DNA of 8,947 nucleotides from CAG-791 sp045130475 (GTDB taxonomy: Bacteria > Bacillota > Clostridia > Lachnospirales > Lachnospiraceae). This document shows, one piece after another, positions 5,416-8,947 of this stretch (position 1 is its first letter; the number at the start of each line of letters is the position of its first letter). The notes under the pieces were generated by a model. That model saw only the letters and a program-made list of their open reading frames with translations, was not told the origin of the DNA and did no database searches. The DNA is taken from the NCBI GenBank assembly GCA_045130475.1, contig JBGUPU010000024.1, positions 1-8,947 of the forward strand. Direction: 5' to 3'. A program made the translations under genes and the position numbers.

Positions 5416-5433
5416 TTATAGTTTCCGGTTGGG

Positions 5434-5473
5434 CGCACTTTAACAGGCATCTTATGATGCCTGACAAAGTGCG
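5434..5473. repeat. 40-bp hairpin inside the IS, 3' of the transposase
   Basis: CGCACTTT (5434-5441) pairs with AAAGTGCG (5466-5473). After a 2x2 internal loop, CAGGCATC (5444-5451) pairs with GATGCCTG (5456-5463), with loop TTAT. The 16 pairs lie 20 nt downstream of the transposase stop codon, in the 3' untranslated RNA. Confidence 0.75.
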
Positions 5474-5493
5474 GACTCTTTCATTTTGAAAGT

Positions 5494-7128
5494 TTAAAAC
5501 CACACTGTTTTTTTCAGTTCATACAGACGTATTTCTGTCTTCTGTGACTGGATCCGCCAGTGCAGTTTGTTTATGTTATACGCGATAGCAGCGAGTACGC
5601 TTTCCGCCAGAACATTGGATCTTCCGCGATAGAGATACTGTCTGAAACCCATGTCTTCTTTTACAACAGCAAACGATCCCTCCGCCTGGATACTCCTGTT
5701 CATCCTCAGCTTTGTCCCGTGATCGCTGAGGATACGTTCCAGATTCTCAGCCCGCTTTTCCTCTTTAACCTTTGACACTGTCAGTGTTTTATTCCTCTGG
5801 TCCATAGGGGTCTTGCAGTTGTTGCCTTTGATGCACTTCAGTTTATAAGGACAGCCGGAACAATCGGCGCATTTATAAACGGTCGCGGTCCCGACATATC
5901 CGGATGATGTCCTGTGCTTCTTGATCCCTGCAGCAGCCAGCCTTCTGTTATTGCGGCAGGTATAACTGTCTGTCTCCCTGTCATAGGCCATGTTTTCCCG
6001 GCGGCCGATATCTGTTTTATATTTTCTTGTTTTTGAGATCTCGTAATTCGTGGGTTTGATATACGAAAGCTGGCCGTTGTCTGTCAGGAACAGATAGTTC
6101 TCCTCGCTCTCATACCCGGCATCTGCAACAATGTCACGATATTTGAACTTCAGGTTTTTTTCCATTTCTCGGAGTAAGGTGATCAGTGTCCTTGTATCTG
6201 TGGTATGTGCACTTATACTTACCCAGGTGATATATCCCGCATCTACGGCATGCTGCAGATTGTATGCTGGTTTAAGCTGGCCGTTCAGCATGGCGTCTTC
6301 TTTCATGCGCATAAAAGTCGCGTCATGGTCAGTCTTTGAATAACTGTTCCTTTCCCCGCAGACATGGAGTTTGTACACGTAGTCTTTCATCCTCTGCAGG
6401 TATCTCTCCGCCTGCTCTACGGACCTTTGCAGCGGTGTTTTCCGTTTCCCGCTCCCGTAAACAAAGACCACCCGTTCCTTCCTGCAGATCTTTCTGAGCT
6501 GTTTGGCCAGCCTCTTCAGGGCCTTAAGGGAGATCCGGTCATTATAAACCACCCGGAACCCGTACACTGCTTCACACTCAGCAACAAAGCCTGCCACTTT
6601 GGCCAGCATTTTTGTCATGTTTTTTGTGACGGTCTTTTTCCACACAAAGGTATATTTGTTGGCGTTGGCCTCTATCTTGGTCCCATCGATAAAGACAGTC
6701 TCAGAAGTGATCAGGCCGTTCCTGCGCAGGAGCCAGGTCGATTCAGCCATCATTTCCTTTGAGCATTGTGCGAGATGGAGCGATATGAAGCGGGCAATAG
6801 TGGAGTTGTCTGGCGCCTCTCTTCCTTCAAGCAGATACATGTAGTTGATGTTCTGACGACATGCAGCCTCTATCTTTCTGCTGGAAAAGATCCCGTTCAT
6901 CGCTGCGTAGACCACGATCTTAAATAACTGCTTCGGTGTCGCCGGATTTTTCGGGACTCTTGTATATGTCTGATAGAGTTCAGAAAGGTCCATGCCCTCC
7001 ACGCATGCATTCAGAAGGCGCACCGGGTCGTTATTCGGGATCATGATTTCCAGATCAAAAGGAAGTTTGATTTGATAATAATTCCTGGACAGGGTATAAT
7101 CTCCCTGTAAGATTTTTGTTAGTCGCAT
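5494..7128 (-). CDS. IS1182-family DDE transposase
   Basis: This 544-residue enzyme catalyses cut-and-paste or copy-type transposition of its own element. The N-terminus NYYQIKLPFDLEIMIPNNDP (residues 16-35) and the ATPKQLFKIVVYAAMNGIFSS stretch (63-83) are the helical N-terminal domain of IS1182/DUF772 transposases. The RNase-H-like core keeps all three likely acidic residues: D148 in FIDGTK, D336 in VADAGYES, and E483 in QAEGSFAVVKED. A Cys cluster (C420, C423, C426, C432) sits before the last catalytic region, a common zinc-like feature of this family. The length is complete and no frameshift is seen, so it is probably active. The ATG at 7128 has no clear ribosome site, and an in-frame stop four codons upstream excludes a longer form. 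A hairpin lies 17 nt before the start and may limit expression. Confidence 0.93.
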   Translation of the reverse strand: MRLTKILQGDYTLSRNYYQIKLPFDLEIMIPNNDPVRLLNACVEGMDLSELYQTYTRVPKNPATPKQLFKIVVYAAMNGIFSSRKIEAACRQNINYMYLLEGREAPDNSTIARFISLHLAQCSKEMMAESTWLLRRNGLITSETVFIDGTKIEANANKYTFVWKKTVTKNMTKMLAKVAGFVAECEAVYGFRVVYNDRISLKALKRLAKQLRKICRKERVVFVYGSGKRKTPLQRSVEQAERYLQRMKDYVYKLHVCGERNSYSKTDHDATFMRMKEDAMLNGQLKPAYNLQHAVDAGYITWVSISAHTTDTRTLITLLREMEKNLKFKYRDIVADAGYESEENYLFLTDNGQLSYIKPTNYEISKTRKYKTDIGRRENMAYDRETDSYTCRNNRRLAAAGIKKHRTSSGYVGTATVYKCADCSGCPYKLKCIKGNNCKTPMDQRNKTLTVSKVKEEKRAENLERILSDHGTKLRMNRSIQAEGSFAVVKEDMGFRQYLYRGRSNVLAESVLAAIAYNINKLHWRIQSQKTEIRLYELKKTVWF

Positions 7129-7144
7129 AACTGAATTTTACAAC

Positions 7145-7174
7145 AAAAACCGGGCCCTTTGGAGTCCGGTTTTT
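7145..7174 (-). promoter_or_regulatory. Attenuator-like hairpin in the transposase leader
   Basis: AAAAACCGG (7145-7153) and CCGGTTTTT (7166-7174) pair perfectly, extended by one G-T and one C-G pair, with an 8-nt loop. On the minus strand it precedes the transposase ATG by 16 nt and the descending arm carries five T. It could terminate read-through transcripts before the transposase or hide its translation start. Confidence 0.5.
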
Positions 7175-7196
7175 GCATTATGGCGATATGAAAAGA

Positions 7197-7226
7197 GGCT
7201 GCCGCATTTTTCTTAATGCGGCAGCC
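7197..7226. terminator. Terminator hairpin at right IS end
   Basis: GGCTGCCGCATT (7197-7208) and AATGCGGCAGCC (7215-7226) form a perfect 12-bp stem with a 6-nt loop. Reading minus, TCTTTTC follows, so it can end galK transcripts and shield the transposase. Reading plus, CCTTTTT follows at the very tip of the element. Confidence 0.8.
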
Positions 7227-7233
7227 CCTTTTT
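7216..7233 (-). repeat. Right terminal inverted repeat of the IS1182-family element
   Basis: On the minus strand this reads AAAAAGGGGCTGCCGCAT, 17 of 18 matches to the left end. It overlaps the outer arm of the hairpin at 7197-7226. Confidence 0.85.
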
Positions 7234-7353
7234 CAGAGATCCAGATTGGTATCTGCTATACTTTTTGTGTCTGCAGGTTGTCCCCCTGCATGGATCATTG
7301 CGTTTTAAGTGGTGTAAAATAATTGTTGTTCTGCTTTTCCGGAAATAACGGAA

Positions 7354-8643
7354 TCACAGCACAGCGCCTCCGACAGGTCTGATGGAGAGCACATGGCAGC
7401 TGCCCTCTCCGATGGCCGCGTCGATGCCGCTACGGAAAGTCTCCAGCATGTCGAGCGGCACAAAAGCCTGTACCGTGCCGGCGAAGCCGCCGCCGTGTAC
7501 ACGGTGGGCGCCGCGGCCGCCGAGGAGCACATCGCACAAGGCAAGGGCGACGTTGACTGCCTGGCTGCGGATACTGCCCTCCACGGCTGTGTTCTGGAGA
7601 TACTCGTAGGAAGAATGGCCGGATTCGTTCACCAGCTGCAGGAACCTGTCAAAATTGCCGGCGCGGAGCGCTTCCGCCTCCAGCTGGGCGCGCTCATTGT
7701 CCAGCACAAAGTGCATGGCGCGCATAAAGGCGCGGTCGCCGCAGGTCTCGCGGATCTGAGCGGTCTTCTCCATGAGCTGCTGTACAGTGATGCCGCGCAG
7801 ATACTGCTGGCCGAAAAGTGCCGCAACGCTCTTCATCTCCATGGGAATGGAGGCATAGGCATCTGTCAGGTCTGCATGGCTGGAGCGGGAATCGACGATG
7901 CAGAGGGCATAGCCCTCTTTTGCAAGATTGAGGTCGATCTTCTCAACAACGGGCTTCTCCACATCGGCAAAGTCGATCGCTACAACGCCGCCGACAGAGG
8001 ACGCGGACTGGTCCATCAGACCGCTGGGCTTGCCGAACCAGTTATTCTCGGTCTTCTGGCCCATCTTGGCGATCTCCACCGCGTCAAACGCGTTGCCGCA
8101 GTAAAAGTCATTGAGGATGACACCTGTCAGGGTCTCGAAAGCAGCCGAAGAGGAAAGACCGGAGCCGCCCAGCACGCTACTGGTGCAGTAGGCGTCAAAT
8201 CCGCTGACCGCAAAACCGCGGGCTTTTGCCTGGGCGGCCATACCGCGGATCAGGGAGGCGGTGGATTCCTTTTCGGCTTCCACGGGATCTGTGCTTGTCA
8301 GATCCACCTCGATCATTCCGTATCCTTCCGAGAAGAAGCGGATCACGTTTTTGCCGTTGGGTGCTGCCGCTGCCACGGCGTCCAGGTTGACACTTGCCGC
8401 CAGGACGCAGCCGCACTGATGATCTGTGTGGTTTCCTCCGATCTCGGTGCGTCCGGGCGCACTGTACAGGCCGAGCTGTGCAGCTTCATTCTCAGGAAAT
8501 GTGCTGTCAAAGCCCTCGGCCACTTTAGCCAGACGCTCTGCATACTCCGCCGTCTGCTGCCCTGTGCAGCCGTAAACTTCCTCGATCCTGCCGTTCAGCG
8601 CTCCCGCGCGAAGCTCCTGTGCCAGTGTCTTTCTGTCATGCAT
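7354..8643 (-). CDS. galK: Galactokinase
   Basis: Galactokinase phosphorylates alpha-D-galactose to galactose 1-phosphate with ATP, the first committed step of the Leloir pathway, in the cytosol. From the ATG at 8643 the product has 429 residues, within the family range. The signature GRTEIGGNHTDHQ (64-76) lies in the galactose-binding N-terminal part. The GHMP ATP-binding motif VLGGSGLSSSAA is at 157-168, the likely catalytic Asp is in GLMDQSAS (D211), and the third GHMP motif HGGGFAGTVQAF is at 383-394. The ATG at 8643 is chosen over the frame extension to 8727 because AAGGGGG (8654-8660) lies 10 nt before it and the extra 28 residues match nothing. No galT, galE or regulator is present; the gene stands alone between two mobile elements. 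The IS right-end hairpin probably serves as its terminator. Confidence 0.95.
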   Translation of the reverse strand: MHDRKTLAQELRAGALNGRIEEVYGCTGQQTAEYAERLAKVAEGFDSTFPENEAAQLGLYSAPGRTEIGGNHTDHQCGCVLAASVNLDAVAAAAPNGKNVIRFFSEGYGMIEVDLTSTDPVEAEKESTASLIRGMAAQAKARGFAVSGFDAYCTSSVLGGSGLSSSAAFETLTGVILNDFYCGNAFDAVEIAKMGQKTENNWFGKPSGLMDQSASSVGGVVAIDFADVEKPVVEKIDLNLAKEGYALCIVDSRSSHADLTDAYASIPMEMKSVAALFGQQYLRGITVQQLMEKTAQIRETCGDRAFMRAMHFVLDNERAQLEAEALRAGNFDRFLQLVNESGHSSYEYLQNTAVEGSIRSQAVNVALALCDVLLGGRGAHRVHGGGFAGTVQAFVPLDMLETFRSGIDAAIGEGSCHVLSIRPVGGAVL

Positions 8644-8696
8644 TGTATGATTTCCCCCTTCCCGATTTTTACATTGAAATTGTCTGCCCTTGTTTC

Positions 8697-8716
8697 CAGA
8701 CCCGCCCGCGAGTCTG
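8697..8716 (-). promoter_or_regulatory. Hairpin in the galK 5' leader
   Basis: On the mRNA strand CAGACTCG pairs with CGGGTCTG (one U-G) around a CGGG loop. The same positions give a C-A mismatch on the other strand, so the structure favours the galK RNA. It lies about 55 nt before the start codon. Role unknown. Confidence 0.4.
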
Positions 8717-8731
8717 TCTCTCCGCAAGGAT

Positions 8732-8761
8732 GAATAAATATTCGTCTATAGTTTCATTATA
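8732..8761 (-). promoter_or_regulatory. Putative galK promoter with downstream inverted repeat
   Basis: A perfect TATAAT (8756-8761) on the minus strand has only a poor -35 match (TACAAA, 18 nt upstream). The palindrome GAATA-AA-TATTC (8732-8743) lies just after the predicted start near 8749, where a repressor could act. The leader would be about 105 nt. Apart from this, the hairpin at 8697-8716 and the IS605-like end, I see nothing in the gene-free stretch 8644-8947. Confidence 0.4.
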
Positions 8762-8860
8762 TCTTCTCATCCGGATATATTTGTATAGATTAATGGCTTT
8801 TCTTTATGCACTTTTAGTAGCAGCCTTGCAGGTCCGGCCGTCTCCGTTTTTTCAATCCTG

Positions 8861-8947
8861 AGTGAAGCCTCACACGACTTAAGTCGCGTGCTTCCTACTG
8901 CCTGCCTTGCGGCAGGTCCCCCTTTCGGGGTTCGGACTGCCTTTCCT
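8861..8947 (-). mobile_element. Right end and probable omega-RNA scaffold of an IS200/IS605 (TnpB) element, cut by window edge
   Basis: On the minus strand three hairpins follow one another: CCCC-GAAA-GGGG (8920-8931), CCTGCC-GCAA-GGCAGG (8901-8916), and CACGCGACTT/AAGTCGTGTG (8871-8890, one mismatch), then GAGG and CTTCACTC. A terminal CGACTT/AAGTCG hairpin followed by GTGTGAGG and a TTCA-type cleavage sequence is, from memory, the hallmark of right ends of TnpB-carrying IS200/IS605 elements such as ISDra2, where this stretch is also the omega-RNA scaffold. The tnpB gene would lie beyond 8947 on the minus strand. Alternatively this is a short nonautonomous derivative. The element border would be near 8861-8866, about 100 bp upstream of the galK promoter. 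Confidence 0.6.

Larger units (their letters stand above)
5294..7233 (-). mobile_element. IS1182-family insertion sequence, intact
   Basis: The element of about 1.94 kb carries one full-length transposase and matching ends: AAAAAGGGGCTGTCGCAT at 5295-5312 and the inverted copy at 7216-7233 with one mismatch (T/C). Size and transposase type fit IS1182. No target-site duplication can be recognised next to the ends (GGGC on the left, CAGA on the right), so either the exact tips are misjudged by a base or two or the duplication is absent. Both ends fold into terminator-like hairpins. The 200 nt behind the transposase stop are highly structured. It sits between galK and the CotH-family gene and interrupts no recognisable reading frame. 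Confidence 0.88.

Noticed and set aside
7393..8733. Long open frame of 446 codons on the plus strand
   Set aside because: It lies fully antisense to galK, whose motifs are all present. It shows no recognisable domain and results from the codon bias of the real gene.

Overview
The window looks like a chromosomal segment of a gut-type Firmicute, most likely Lachnospiraceae or a related Clostridia group. This rests on Gly/Ala-rich, moderately GC-rich genes with strong GGAGG-type ribosome sites, TTG and GTG starts, the clostridial style of the BioY, galactokinase, CotH and CxxC-repeat surface proteins, and a tRNA-Ala gene without an encoded CCA. The assignment is an inference from protein style, since no ribosomal RNA or other marker gene is present.

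Layout. Positions 1-783 (minus) hold the N-terminal 261 residues of a secreted protein that starts at TTG. It has a signal peptide, a cohesin-like beta domain and Cys-rich repeats, and its C-terminus lies off the left edge. Next come a tRNA-Ala(GGC) gene on the minus strand with its own promoter and terminator, and then a plus-strand pair, bioY (1519-2106) and a DUF1284 Cys-rich protein (2121-2579). The pair sits behind a promoter whose -35 box lies inside a recognisable BirA operator, and behind a long 5'-UTR hairpin. A bidirectional terminator separates this pair from a convergent minus-strand gene for a membrane-anchored CotH-family protein kinase (2700-4979), which has a GTG start and a consensus promoter at 5107-5135.

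An intact IS1182-family insertion sequence (about 5294-7233, minus) follows. It has 18-bp terminal inverted repeats that double as terminator hairpins, a full-length DDE transposase, and about 200 nt of highly palindromic sequence behind the transposase. To its right is galactokinase galK (7354-8643, minus). The last about 85 bases carry a chain of hairpins resembling the right end and omega-RNA scaffold of an IS200/IS605 TnpB element. Its body would lie off the right edge.

How the parts fit. bioY and the DUF1284 gene probably form a biotin-repressed two-gene operon for vitamin uptake. The cohesin-like protein and CotH are both exported or surface-facing and are transcribed separately. galK is monocistronic here, with mobile DNA on both sides, and the right end of the IS1182 element supplies the only good terminator hairpin seen downstream of it. 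No multi-gene defence or biosynthetic system is visible. The most interesting items are the IS605/omega-RNA end, the BirA-controlled bioY-DUF1284 operon with its leader hairpin, and the structured ends of the IS1182 element.
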